Assembly (NCBI GenBank): GCA_947460225.1 | Contig: CANHHI010000018.1 | Coordinates: 1-16,628, forward strand | Length of the DNA: 16,628 nucleotides | From: Flavobacteriales bacterium | GTDB lineage: Bacteria; Bacteroidota; Bacteroidia; Flavobacteriales_D; CANHHI01 | Reading direction: 5' to 3' | Part shown: positions 1 through 8,737 of the stretch, piece by piece | Layout: every line of letters begins with the position of its first letter | Position numbering within the stretch: position 1 is the stretch's first letter | Program-made: the position numbers and the translations under genes | Notes under the pieces: generated by a model | What the model saw: the letters and a program-made list of their open reading frames with translations, nothing else | What the model was told of the DNA's origin: nothing | Databases searched by the model: none

Positions 1-745
1 CATCTACACTAATGGTATTCGTACCCAACCAATATCTCACCCAGTTGTTGTCATTGGGTGCAGTACCTAAGTATTCATAACTATACGCATATTTGTTAGA
101 AAACGGAGATACTGCACCATCTACGTCTTTATCCAACGCCAATAACATTTCACTAGCCCTAACATAATCTGCTTCGTCCATGGCTAATTTTAGCAATAAA
201 AAATACGACAACCTAACAAATTTATTTTTTAGGGCTTTTGTAGCATCTGTATCTTGTGGTGTATATTGCAAAGATGTAGCAATATACTGGTTTATACCGT
301 TTTCCAAATATTCTTTGGTGATTGTTTTACCACTAATTTGCCCCAGCACTTCGTATTGCATGGGTTCCTCAAATTGTTGATACAGCATGTTATTGCCTAA
401 CCAAAATAAAAACCTAGCCTCCAAAGTATCTATGGTTTTTGCTTTTCTGTATATTTCATCTGTATTGAGCAGTACAAATTGATAAAGATTCGTGTAAGGA
501 TACTTTATATCACTACTTCCAACCGTACTTTGTGTTACAATCAGGTTATTTACAATAAATGTGTTTTGTGCAAGCAAGGCATTTACTCTACTTAGGTCAG
601 CGGTTACAACATTTACCAAACCCGCCCGAGCGGCATCTATGGTCGGTAAATTTGTACTGTTTGGATTTTTTAAATCCAAAGTCTTTTTACAAGAATACGC
701 AGGCAACAAAATTGTTAGACCCAATATAATAGCTATTTTTCTCAT
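1..745 (-). CDS. SusD/RagB-like outer-membrane lipoprotein, C-terminus cut by window edge (SusD1)
   Basis: The open frame starts at the ATG at 745-743 and runs off base 1, giving 248 residues of the N-terminal part. It opens MRKIAIILG, has a hydrophobic stretch and then LLPAYSC, a lipobox whose lipidated cysteine would be Cys19, followed by KK. The mature part is helical, with phrases such as ARFLFWLGNN and LSYFLLLKLAMDEADY that fit the helical repeats of SusD-like proteins. The start codon is 10 bases after the SusC1 stop, the usual susC-susD spacing, so it is almost certainly co-transcribed and translated with it. SusD-family lipoproteins sit on the cell surface as a lid over the SusC barrel and bind the ligand. 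The assignment rests mainly on the position after SusC, the lipobox and general helical character. Sequence identity to known SusD is not obvious by eye and the C-terminal half is missing. No Shine-Dalgarno is visible, as is normal in this phylum. Confidence 0.75.
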   Translation of the reverse strand, partial: MRKIAIILGLTILLPAYSCKKTLDLKNPNSTNLPTIDAARAGLVNVVTADLSRVNALLAQNTFIVNNLIVTQSTVGSSDIKYPYTNLYQFVLLNTDEIYRKAKTIDTLEARFLFWLGNNMLYQQFEEPMQYEVLGQISGKTITKEYLENGINQYIATSLQYTPQDTDATKALKNKFVRLSYFLLLKLAMDEADYVRASEMLLALDKDVDGAVSPFSNKYAYSYEYLGTAPNDNNWVRYWLGTNTISVD

Positions 746-755
746 GATTCTACGT

Positions 756-3700
756 TTATAAATTGAGTTTTAAACCAAATAACACACTTCTTACATTTGG
801 GTTATTAAAATATTCATAACCCATGGAAGAACCAGAAGTCCCACCACCCCCACCTAAGGAAGTCTCTGGATCCATGCCACCTGAATAATTTGACCACATG
901 GCTAAATTACTTCCAGACACACTCAAAGCAATAGATTTAACTTGATACTTAGGATTTCTAATGTTCCAGGTGTAAGCCAAAGTTACATCACGCAATTTAA
1001 TCCAATGAATATCTTTTTCAATGGCTTGTTCATTGCCTTGACCTCTTACGTCTCTATAATAATCAACCTTTGATATGGCAATATCATTCGCCAAACCTGT
1101 TGTTTCATTGACACCTGCAAATACAATTTCACCCAGTCTGTCTTCAGTTTCCGCAGATTTACCAACAAAATTTAAACTCGTAAGGGTTCCATTATACATA
1201 TCTCCTCCAATACGAATGTGCGCAAACACAGATAAAGACAAGCCTTTGTAGGTAAATTTATTGTTCCAACCCAACAAAACCTTTGGAAATGGATTACCCA
1301 GATAACTTTTTTCTGTTAATACAATAGGCTTACCTTTGTCATTGGTCAATATCTGCCCATCTTCGTTTCTTTTCCAAGTATAACCATACAAAGCGTAAGC
1401 AGGTTTACCCTCTGCGATATAATTGGAAATGCCATTGCTAAATCCAAATTGTCCGATTTCCTTAACGTCCCCTTTAATCTTGGTTACTATGTTTTGGTTA
1501 TGCGTTACATTTATGGCTGTGTTCCACTCAAAACCATGCGTAACCACTGGTGATCCACCTAGTGTTAGTTCAACACCTCTATTTCGTAAATCTACATTAT
1601 TTCCGTAAATAGACCTAAATCCAGAAGCTGGTTCATAGGAAATAGAAAGCAGAGAACCTGTTACTTGGTCTTGATAGATAGTCGCATCAAGGGTTAATCT
1701 TCCATTGAAAAATCTTAAATCTGTACCCAATTCAAATCCCATTTTGCGTTCAGGCACCATAGATGAAGGCTGGTAAACATTATCATACGAAATAATGCTT
1801 GACCCATTGTTTGTTGTTGATGGGTTATTGCCTATACTTGGATCCCATACACCGCTAACCTGTTGAATGGGCGATACTCCTGAATAAGGTTTAGGCATCA
1901 AACCTGTAATCCCAAAAGATGCACGCACTTTACCAAAACTCAAAGCCCCTAATTTTCTATTTTCTGAAAGTTCTGTAAAAACAAAAGAAGCATTGACCGC
2001 TGGGTATTGATACCCTTGTCTATTTCGTTTAACAAAATAAGGCAAAGCTGATGCCCACTCACTACGCAAGGCTAGTCCTAGATACACCGTATTTTTCCAA
2101 GAAGCGGTAAAATCTGCATAAGCCGCCAAAAAATTAGCCTCACTACGCACCTGTTCCGTTGTCTTTTCAGACATAGCGGATATATTATGCAAGTTAAAAT
2201 CGGCAGTATTGGTACCAAGCACTTCAAGATAGGTGTAAGTGTTGCGTCTAAAATTAAACCCTACAACCAAATCTATTGAAAAATCTTCCGGCAAATGTTT
2301 GCTCATCGCCAAGGTAACATCGTGGTTCATTTCTATATCACGCCTGCGTGCTTCTTGCACACGACCAAACTTAAATGTCGGATTGTTAGAACCTTCTTGT
2401 TTAACATATTCTTTCACTTCATAGTCTGATAAATCAACACTTGTTGAATAGGATAGTTTAAGCGCATCAAAAACTCTTTTGTGTTTATCTAAATCATAAG
2501 ACAATTTTGTGCTACCCACAAAACGCCATACCGTTTCATCATGTAGTATGTTATTTACAGACCAAAACGGATTATCCGATGTCGGATTATAATTTTTATT
2601 ATAGTATTTACCCTCTCTACCGTCAAAATTGATGGGCATTCTATATAAGGGTAAAGTAGTTCCAGAGACATTGCTACCTTTCTGGCTCTTATTACCACCT
2701 GTGTTTACCAAATTTGCTCCCACTTCCAAGGTGAGTCTATCTGATAGTTGCGCAGTTGTATTGTTACGTAAACTCAGTCTAGTAAACGTATTGTTCGGAA
2801 TTGTTCCTGTAATATTGCTATACCCCAAAGAAAAAATCGTTCTCACTTTATCTGTTCCACCTTGCAAAGACAAATTGTAATTTTGATTGACTCCTATTTG
2901 GAAAAAATCTTTCAAATTATTATACTTCTGCCCTGAATAATTATTTCCTAATGGATCTGAATAATCTTGCCCATTCACTTCTGGTCCCCATGAATTTACA
3001 TACAAAGCGGCTGAGGCTGTATTGCTTGCCCCTTGAACAAAAATACCCGTATTGTAATCTAGATAACCCTGCCCATATTTGTTTTGCATTTTGGGCAAAT
3101 TCCGCACAAAATCCATGCCTACGCTTGTAGAAAAATTCACAGAAAGCCCTCCTGCTTTGCCTTTTTTCGTGGTATAAACAATCACACCGTTTTGTGCACG
3201 GCTACCATATAAAACCGCTGCAGCAGGACCTTTAAGCACGGTCATGCTCTCTATATCCTCTGGGTTAATGTCCACCGCACGGCTAGTCCTATCTGTTCCT
3301 CCTGTGCCATACACATTCTCTCTGGTTACCTTAGACTCGTTGCTGATAGGCACACCATCAACCACAATAAGCGGTTCAGAATTACTCACCGAAGAAATAC
3401 CACGTATCATAATTTGCGCAGATGCACCAGGCGTACCCGAAGCCTGCACAACCTGCACACCAGATATTTTGCCGTCTATACCAGCTAAGGCGTTTGGATT
3501 ACCTTGTAAAACAGCCTCTTTACCAGATATTTGTTGAGACGCATAACCCAAAGCAGCCTCTGATTTTTCTATACCCAAAGCGGTTATAATGACATCTTTA
3601 AGTTGTTCTCCTTCACTAAGCATAATGTCAAGATTTGACTTGCCTGCAACCGCCAACTTTTGGGTGGATAAACCAATAAAGGTAACCACCAAAGTGTCTT

Positions 3701-3896
3701 TCTCTCCCGCAATAAGTTCAAAAGAACCTCTCGCATCTGTTGCTACGCCTCTACCAGAGCCCTTAACAACCACGTTTGCGCCAATAACAGGGTCTCCCGA
3801 CTCGTCCTTGACAACCCCTGTAACACGCTTGTCCTGCCCATATAAGGCACTTGCGAGCGCAAGGGGTAAGAGTAAAAATAACTTCTTTTTGATCAT
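756..3896 (-). CDS. SusC/RagA-family TonB-dependent outer-membrane transporter (SusC1)
   Basis: This protein of 1046 residues is a normal length for SusC. It begins MIKKKLFLLLPLALASALYG, a signal peptide ending near ALYGQ. Next comes a carboxypeptidase-regulatory-like beta-sandwich (about residues 25-105, VTGVVKDESGDPVIGANV), then the SusC-specific stretch DVIITALGIEKSEAALGYA. The TonB plug follows (about 125-245), with ISGVQVVQASGTPG, IRGISSVS, LIVVDGVPI and VLYGSRAQNGVIVYTTKKG. A long beta-barrel ends in the strand SVLFGLKLNL. It would import a large ligand across the outer membrane using TonB energy, with SusD1 as partner lipoprotein. A longer in-frame start at 3950 exists, but it adds 18 residues before an evident signal peptide and so is rejected. 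A TATATTTG promoter element lies 64 bases upstream. A glycine run (GGGGG) occurs close to the C-terminus. The substrate cannot be inferred. Confidence 0.95.
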   Translation of the reverse strand: MIKKKLFLLLPLALASALYGQDKRVTGVVKDESGDPVIGANVVVKGSGRGVATDARGSFELIAGEKDTLVVTFIGLSTQKLAVAGKSNLDIMLSEGEQLKDVIITALGIEKSEAALGYASQQISGKEAVLQGNPNALAGIDGKISGVQVVQASGTPGASAQIMIRGISSVSNSEPLIVVDGVPISNESKVTRENVYGTGGTDRTSRAVDINPEDIESMTVLKGPAAAVLYGSRAQNGVIVYTTKKGKAGGLSVNFSTSVGMDFVRNLPKMQNKYGQGYLDYNTGIFVQGASNTASAALYVNSWGPEVNGQDYSDPLGNNYSGQKYNNLKDFFQIGVNQNYNLSLQGGTDKVRTIFSLGYSNITGTIPNNTFTRLSLRNNTTAQLSDRLTLEVGANLVNTGGNKSQKGSNVSGTTLPLYRMPINFDGREGKYYNKNYNPTSDNPFWSVNNILHDETVWRFVGSTKLSYDLDKHKRVFDALKLSYSTSVDLSDYEVKEYVKQEGSNNPTFKFGRVQEARRRDIEMNHDVTLAMSKHLPEDFSIDLVVGFNFRRNTYTYLEVLGTNTADFNLHNISAMSEKTTEQVRSEANFLAAYADFTASWKNTVYLGLALRSEWASALPYFVKRNRQGYQYPAVNASFVFTELSENRKLGALSFGKVRASFGITGLMPKPYSGVSPIQQVSGVWDPSIGNNPSTTNNGSSIISYDNVYQPSSMVPERKMGFELGTDLRFFNGRLTLDATIYQDQVTGSLLSISYEPASGFRSIYGNNVDLRNRGVELTLGGSPVVTHGFEWNTAINVTHNQNIVTKIKGDVKEIGQFGFSNGISNYIAEGKPAYALYGYTWKRNEDGQILTNDKGKPIVLTEKSYLGNPFPKVLLGWNNKFTYKGLSLSVFAHIRIGGDMYNGTLTSLNFVGKSAETEDRLGEIVFAGVNETTGLANDIAISKVDYYRDVRGQGNEQAIEKDIHWIKLRDVTLAYTWNIRNPKYQVKSIALSVSGSNLAMWSNYSGGMDPETSLGGGGGTSGSSMGYEYFNNPNVRSVLFGLKLNL

Positions 3897-3959
3897 AATT
3901 ATTTGAATTTGAGCTGCTTTGAAATTCAGTACCGACCATGCCGTAACCAAAAATCAAGG

Positions 3960-3967
3960 CAAATATA
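3960..3967 (-). promoter_or_regulatory. Bacteroidota -7 promoter element for susC1-susD1
   Basis: On the minus strand the bases read TATATTTG, a full match to the Bacteroidota -7 consensus TAnnTTTG. It lies 64 bases upstream of the SusC1 start and just downstream of the SusD2 terminator. No TTG is seen at the -33 position (ACC stands there). The -7 box is therefore convincing but the promoter may be weak or activator-dependent. Confidence 0.6.
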
Positions 3968-4017
3968 CATAAAAGTTTTTTATCTTGGTTTAATTTATTG
4001 CATTTTTTGTAAAAAAT

Positions 4018-4052
4018 AAAAAGCCTCCCTACTTGTGGCAGGGAGGCTTTTT
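4018..4052 (-). terminator. Intrinsic terminator closing the susC2-susD2 operon
   Basis: A perfect 13-base inverted repeat, AAAAAGCCTCCCT and AGGGAGGCTTTTT, surrounds a 9-base loop at 4031-4039. On the minus strand it ends in a T-rich tract (CTTTTTATTTTTT). It lies 13 bases past the SusD2 stop codon. It separates the two SusCD operons and keeps the SusC1 promoter from read-through. Confidence 0.92.
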
Positions 4053-4065
4053 GAATGATTTTTAC

Positions 4066-5667
4066 TTAGTTTATTGAAATGTTTGTCGGTACAAATGTAA
4101 CCTTTACCCCTTTTAAATCTAAGTCTAACTCCATTTTCCTCACTGCCACGGCTCTGTTTATCATGCCATGAAAAATACTTTTGTTTCTAAAGGCTCTATC
4201 TTTGGCAAAATCACCACTTTGAATATCCTCCATCTCTTGCAATCGAACAATAATGAGTTCAGATTTTGCACTTGGATAAAAATCTATGTCATCCTTCGTC
4301 AAATCATCGGACTCATATATATATTGGTTCTCTGGTATTTGATAACACGTTTCATTGCAATTGGCAAAGTCCGCTTTACATTGTGCTAAAACTGAAGGGT
4401 CATTTCCGCTAGCATCTGCACACTGTTTGAAAGTTGTTTTACAACCTGCATTTTTCTGGCAAGCATCAAACGATTTTTTCCTTGGCGCTATCACCCCTAT
4501 AACCAGTTTGTTTGGATCGTCCCAAATTTCTTCCACAGCACATTTTTGTCCAGCAGGACAGTCGCCATAAACGGTTTGGCGGTAGATAGTTCCAGACATC
4601 GGGTTGTAGATATCTTCTACATCTCCTCCTCTTAGCCAAGCAAAATCAGAAAATGCACCAGCAATATCTTTCCAAATTCGGTTATAACCACTAGCACCCT
4701 CACTGGTATCAAAGCCCCAAAGAATTTTAAAAGCCCCAAAGTTTACACCGTCTTTTTCTAGTTCTGCTACTGCATCTATAACCTCTGTGGCGTAATCAGC
4801 AGCTGTTTTTTTTGCATTTGCATCACCATTTAAACCTTTTAAAGCGTATAAGCGAGCTAACATGCCTTTCACACCTAAAATATTGGCATAAACAGATTTT
4901 TCAAAATGCAAATTATCCGCCGTGTATTCATCTGAGATTTTTGCTTTGCATTTTTTAACCTTTTCTTCTGTATCCTCCTGGTCGCATTTTTTATATGAAC
5001 TATTGTTTGACAGGTATTCAACAAGAATAGGCGTTTTAATATTCTGCCAATCGTCATGATCTTTATTGATGTCTTCAAACAAAGCGATGATTTGATCTAA
5101 TTCCATATTCCAAGTAGATTTTGCACCTCCCATAGGGTTCGCCAAGCTCTCCGGTCCAAAAAATAAGTAACGCACATAGTATGCCAAAGCACGCAAAGAT
5201 TTCGCCTGCAAATAAATATTTCTAGGTAGTTTTCCTTTTTTGACTTCTTCTGGACTTGTTGCCACTTCTAGCTTTTCTATTTCTTCTGCCATTTGCTGTG
5301 CACGAAACACAGAAACCAAAGCATCGTCAAAAAGCCATTCATTGGTACCTCCTTCCCAGCGTCCTTCCATGATACGTCTGTATCCATAGTTGTATGCTTC
5401 ACCCGCATATAAACCATAACCATACGTGATCGCTCCTGCACCTGGCATGGCTTCTGCGTGCATAGATAAATTGCACCACGGACTATAATAGGACATTTTT
5501 ACCCCCTCTTTTTCATATTGCCTAGAAAAAGCAGCATACATCGCCGTTAATTTGTTTGCAGGCAAATTGGCAGTTGGGTGAGTAGCACCAAATTTTTTGC
5601 AGGCTATTCCACCCAATAAAGGTGTTAGCAGCAGTAGCAGTTTTATATTTTTGTATATGTTTTGCAT
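4066..5667 (-). CDS. SusD/RagB-like surface lipoprotein with cysteine-rich C-terminal half (SusD2)
   Basis: This 533-residue lipoprotein has a signal sequence ending LLGGIAC, with the lipidated cysteine at residue 23 followed by KK. SusD-like helical features include LQAKSLRALAYYVRYLFFG (around 160-180) and a TPR-like segment VKGMLARLYALKGL followed by AADYATEVIDA. It starts 19 bases after the SusC2 stop, so it is the lid lipoprotein partner of that transporter. It is unusual in cysteine content. Besides Cys23 there are 11 cysteines: 65, 228, 240, 370, 376 and a cluster at 403, 409, 416, 430, 437 and 441. The spacing in the cluster is C-x5-C-x6-C-x13-C-x6-C-x3-C. This suggests disulfides or a bound metal in an inserted surface loop; that is inference. 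The C-terminal end after the cluster (ELIIVRLQEMEDIQ) is compact compared with classical SusD. The family call comes from context plus weak motifs and is not certain at domain level. Confidence 0.8.
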   Translation of the reverse strand: MQNIYKNIKLLLLLTPLLGGIACKKFGATHPTANLPANKLTAMYAAFSRQYEKEGVKMSYYSPWCNLSMHAEAMPGAGAITYGYGLYAGEAYNYGYRRIMEGRWEGGTNEWLFDDALVSVFRAQQMAEEIEKLEVATSPEEVKKGKLPRNIYLQAKSLRALAYYVRYLFFGPESLANPMGGAKSTWNMELDQIIALFEDINKDHDDWQNIKTPILVEYLSNNSSYKKCDQEDTEEKVKKCKAKISDEYTADNLHFEKSVYANILGVKGMLARLYALKGLNGDANAKKTAADYATEVIDAVAELEKDGVNFGAFKILWGFDTSEGASGYNRIWKDIAGAFSDFAWLRGGDVEDIYNPMSGTIYRQTVYGDCPAGQKCAVEEIWDDPNKLVIGVIAPRKKSFDACQKNAGCKTTFKQCADASGNDPSVLAQCKADFANCNETCYQIPENQYIYESDDLTKDDIDFYPSAKSELIIVRLQEMEDIQSGDFAKDRAFRNKSIFHGMINRAVAVRKMELDLDLKGVKVTFVPTNISIN

Positions 5668-5686
5668 AGTTTTTCAATTTTAAAGT

Positions 5687-8506
5687 TTATATTTTTAAAG
5701 ATAAGCCCACATTCACTGAACGTGCGTTTGGCACTGCACCATAGTCATAGCCCAATCCTGTAGAGTATGTGTTTTCTCTAATTGTTTGTGCTTCTGGATC
5801 AGCAAGCCATTTGTCTGCTTTTAGCGTAAGCATATTTGTGAGTTGCACATAAATGCGAATGCCTTCAATTTTAGCCTTTCTGCTGATTGCTACGGGCAAG
5901 GTATAGCCTACTGTAAAATCTTTCAAGCGCAAATAAGTTCCATCTCTTAGAAATTCATCAGACTGCTCCCTATAAATATCATGCACCCTTGAAAACACTT
6001 TATTACCATATTTAAAATTTGCAAACATATTGATGTCCACACCATAAAGTGTTAAGGTTGTACCTAAACCGCCCTCAAATTTTGGAAATGCGCCACCAAC
6101 ATATTTTTCTTTTTGCAGTGTAATCATTTGCCCATTTTCATCTTCAACTTCTTCCTCGTATTTGATGATTGTACTTGCCATTTCGTAGCCTTCTTTTTGA
6201 ATTTTGTAACTACCTGCTATCTCGCCTGTACCATTATTGATTTTCAAAATTTTATTCTGATTAGCACTTACATTGGCATACAATCTCCAAGTAATATGTT
6301 TAGTCAAGACTGGCACGCCAGAAATTGCAGTTTCTATACCTGTGTTGCGAATATCTGCAATATTAGCACGCATCGCCACAAAACCTGTTGATACATCCAA
6401 AGGCAGTTGCCCAATAGCACCAAAAGTAGTTTTGTTATACCAGTCAAAAGACATGGTTAATCTATCTTGCAACATACCAAAGTCAACACCTGCATTGATG
6501 CTACGCACTTGCTCCCATTTCAAGTCTGGATTGTATTTGTATGAGTAAGACTCACCCAAACCCGAACCTAAGTAGTTGAACTCGGGATCTGTGTAATAGA
6601 AACCATTCTGAGATGCTTCAGCTAAGATTCCATCTTGGTTTCCAGAATATCCAAAAGATGCCCTTACTTTAAGTTGAGATACCAAATCCTCATTGCGCAA
6701 GAAAGATTCATTCTTTGCATTCCAAGCTACAGAAACTGTTGGGAAATAACCCTCTTGGTTTTTGCTTGGAAATTTAGAAGACATATCGCTTCTGATGGCA
6801 GCCGACAAGATATATTTTTTCTCCCAGTCTATGGAAGCCTTGAAAAAGTAAGAGAACATTCTCCAAGACCTTGTACTTCCAGCACTTTGTGTTGGTTTTC
6901 CTATATCGCCCGCTGAAATCACTGATAAATCTGGAATTTCTGTGCCTGATACACGTTGAGTGCTTAAGTACGTTTCATAATAACTCAATCCGCCAATCAA
7001 ACCTATGGATAAACGATTATTGACCAAACCAAAATTGTAATTCACCAATTGATCCACAGAATAATTGCCCTGCAATACATTCTCAAACTTAGCAAATCCT
7101 TTACGTTTTTCTATTTCTACACTGTTAAAGTTTTTTGCAGACTCATATAAATGCGCTTGCCTAAATTCTAGCTGCCCATTTACTTGCGTTCTTAACAACA
7201 AACCTTTTACTGGCGTAAGGTTTAGATAAACATTTGCCAAATTAGTATATCTATGTTCCTTACTATCATCGGCTTTCAACCTATCCCATGGCGCAACTGT
7301 GTAATAAACATTTTTATCATGGTTCTCTTTGGTAAATAACTCATATAAATTATCCCCACGAAACCAGTCGTTGTCCATGTTGTTGATGTCGTCTGCACGG
7401 TTGGTATTGCCGTATTTCCAATAACGGTGGCTAAAATTTACATCTACACCCGTAGATGCCCATTTTGCAAGCTGCTGATCCACACTCAATTTTATAGTTT
7501 GTCTTTGAAAACCATCATATTTCAAAATACCATTGTCTTCCAAGTGAGACACGCTGAAATAATAATTGGTTTTATCTTGTGAACCCGACAAAGACACCGA
7601 ATGTTGTTGAGAAAACTTCCAACGTGTAAAAGCATCTATGGGCTTGTACACTGTTCCGTCAGCAGTGGAATAATAGTTGTTTTGTTTTTGTAGCCCTGTA
7701 ATTGGGTCTCTAAAACGAGGACCCGTTATCGTAGGATCTAACACAGCTACTGGATCTTTAAACGAAGTCTGTCCGTTGTATTCTATATTAAACTTACCAG
7801 AACCAGATTTACCCTTTTTTGTCGTAATAGATATAACCCCATTGGCGCCACGTGAGCCATACATTGCCACCGCATCGGCATCTTTTAAGATTTCCATGTT
7901 GTCAATGTCGCTTGGGTTCAAAGAAGAATAAGGCGCCCCGATTATGCCATCTATCACGTACAAAGGCTGAGAACCTTGCAATGTTGCCGCACCACGAATG
8001 TTTATAACAGGCTCTGCGCCAGCACCACCACCTTGCACAATATTCACACCCGCAATCTTACCTTGGACATTATCCATGATGTTATTGTTGGCACTCACCA
8101 AATCCTTACCAGAAATCACGGATTTTGCACCCTTGACTTCTTCTTTTGTACGGACTTCAAAGCCCACTATTTCTATATCATCTAAATCGTAACCATCGCT
8201 CAAGGAGATGTTTAAATTAGACAAACCTTTCTTGTTGATGTTAATTTCTTGTCCTTGATAGCCTATAAAACTCACCATAAGCAAGCTATCTTGAGTCTTA
8301 ACTTGTTCTAACACAAATTTACCTTCTGCGTTACTCACAACGCCACGTGTTGTTCCCTTAAAAACAACCTGTGCCCCAGCGATGGGATTTCCGTTCCCAT
8401 CAGTTACTTTACCGCTTACCTGCGCACTCTGTGCGAAAGCCAAGCCCAAAAGAGAACCTGCTAAAAGCAAGTGCCCTCTAACCGAGTTTTGGTGTGTTTT
8501 TTTCAT
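5687..8506 (-). CDS. SusC/RagA-family TonB-dependent outer-membrane transporter (SusC2)
   Basis: This 939-residue protein is at the short end for SusC. Its signal peptide runs to about residue 27 (LLGLAFAQSAQ). A carboxypeptidase-regulatory-like domain follows (about 29-110, VSGKVTDGNGNPIAGAQV), then the linker IEIVGFEVRTKEEVKGAKSV. The plug (about 120-235) shows KIAGVNIVQGGGAGAEP, IRGAATLQGSQPLYVIDG and AMYGSRGANGVISITTKKG. The beta-barrel ends in ARSVNVGLSLKI. It is intact, with no frameshift. The linker lacks the VITALGI phrase of SusC1, so the two transporters belong to different subgroups and are not a recent duplication. It is the first gene of an operon with SusD2 and diverges from the S9 peptidase across 231 bases. 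Its ligand is unknown. The neighbouring peptidase makes a peptide ligand one reasonable guess, by analogy with the RagAB peptide importer of Porphyromonas. Confidence 0.95.
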   Translation of the reverse strand: MKKTHQNSVRGHLLLAGSLLGLAFAQSAQVSGKVTDGNGNPIAGAQVVFKGTTRGVVSNAEGKFVLEQVKTQDSLLMVSFIGYQGQEININKKGLSNLNISLSDGYDLDDIEIVGFEVRTKEEVKGAKSVISGKDLVSANNNIMDNVQGKIAGVNIVQGGGAGAEPVINIRGAATLQGSQPLYVIDGIIGAPYSSLNPSDIDNMEILKDADAVAMYGSRGANGVISITTKKGKSGSGKFNIEYNGQTSFKDPVAVLDPTITGPRFRDPITGLQKQNNYYSTADGTVYKPIDAFTRWKFSQQHSVSLSGSQDKTNYYFSVSHLEDNGILKYDGFQRQTIKLSVDQQLAKWASTGVDVNFSHRYWKYGNTNRADDINNMDNDWFRGDNLYELFTKENHDKNVYYTVAPWDRLKADDSKEHRYTNLANVYLNLTPVKGLLLRTQVNGQLEFRQAHLYESAKNFNSVEIEKRKGFAKFENVLQGNYSVDQLVNYNFGLVNNRLSIGLIGGLSYYETYLSTQRVSGTEIPDLSVISAGDIGKPTQSAGSTRSWRMFSYFFKASIDWEKKYILSAAIRSDMSSKFPSKNQEGYFPTVSVAWNAKNESFLRNEDLVSQLKVRASFGYSGNQDGILAEASQNGFYYTDPEFNYLGSGLGESYSYKYNPDLKWEQVRSINAGVDFGMLQDRLTMSFDWYNKTTFGAIGQLPLDVSTGFVAMRANIADIRNTGIETAISGVPVLTKHITWRLYANVSANQNKILKINNGTGEIAGSYKIQKEGYEMASTIIKYEEEVEDENGQMITLQKEKYVGGAFPKFEGGLGTTLTLYGVDINMFANFKYGNKVFSRVHDIYREQSDEFLRDGTYLRLKDFTVGYTLPVAISRKAKIEGIRIYVQLTNMLTLKADKWLADPEAQTIRENTYSTGLGYDYGAVPNARSVNVGLSLKI

Positions 8507-8534
8507 TCGTTTGTTTTGAGATAATCTTAAAATT

Positions 8535-8562
8535 TTGGTGCAAAGGAATGGAATTATGTTTG
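8535..8562 (+). promoter_or_regulatory. Candidate promoter for the S9 peptidase (distal)
   Basis: On the plus strand TTG at 8535-8537 is followed after 17 bases by TATGTTTG at 8555-8562, a full match to the Bacteroidota -33/-7 pattern. It would give a leader of about 170 bases before the peptidase start. A second, closer candidate is TATATTCG at 8707-8714 (one mismatch, no -33 box), which would give a short leader. The distal promoter lies back to back with the proposed SusC2 promoter, so the peptidase and the transporter could be controlled together. Confidence 0.35.
8541..8548 (-). promoter_or_regulatory. Possible -7 element for susC2-susD2
   Basis: The minus strand reads TTCCTTTG followed by CA, one mismatch from TAnnTTTG, 34 bases upstream of the SusC2 start codon. 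No clear TTG box is found at the right distance. It is the best candidate in the divergent intergenic region but weak. Confidence 0.3.
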
Positions 8563-8737
8563 AATATCCTAATGTTTTAATTTTTATTTTTTGTTAATCT
8601 TTGAAATTTCCTTATTTTTCAATAGGTACACAGATTATTCGTTGCCTTAGCAATTATTGCTTTGCAAATAATATTTTTTTCATTACTTAATTACAAAAAA
8701 ATAAGTTATATTCGCCACCAAATCAAATGACATAGAT

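Noticed and set aside
3589..3906. Plus-strand open frames within the SusC, SusD and glmS genes
   Set aside because: They run antisense to genes with clear family motifs, have low-quality protein composition and no supporting start signals.
3897..3950. Longer N-terminus for SusC1 starting at 3950
   Set aside because: The extra 18 residues precede a complete signal peptide beginning at 3896 and would bury it.
8631..8680. Third, degenerate copy of the palindromic element in the susC2/peptidase gap (CAGATT, TTGC and CTTTGCAA at similar offsets)
   Set aside because: The matches are short and A/T-rich, there are no complementary arms, and it needs several gaps; chance similarity is just as likely.
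8727..8735. Two-codon mini-frame ATG-ACA-TAG just before the peptidase start
   Set aside because: It is too short to judge and A/T-rich leaders produce such frames by chance; noted only as a curiosity.
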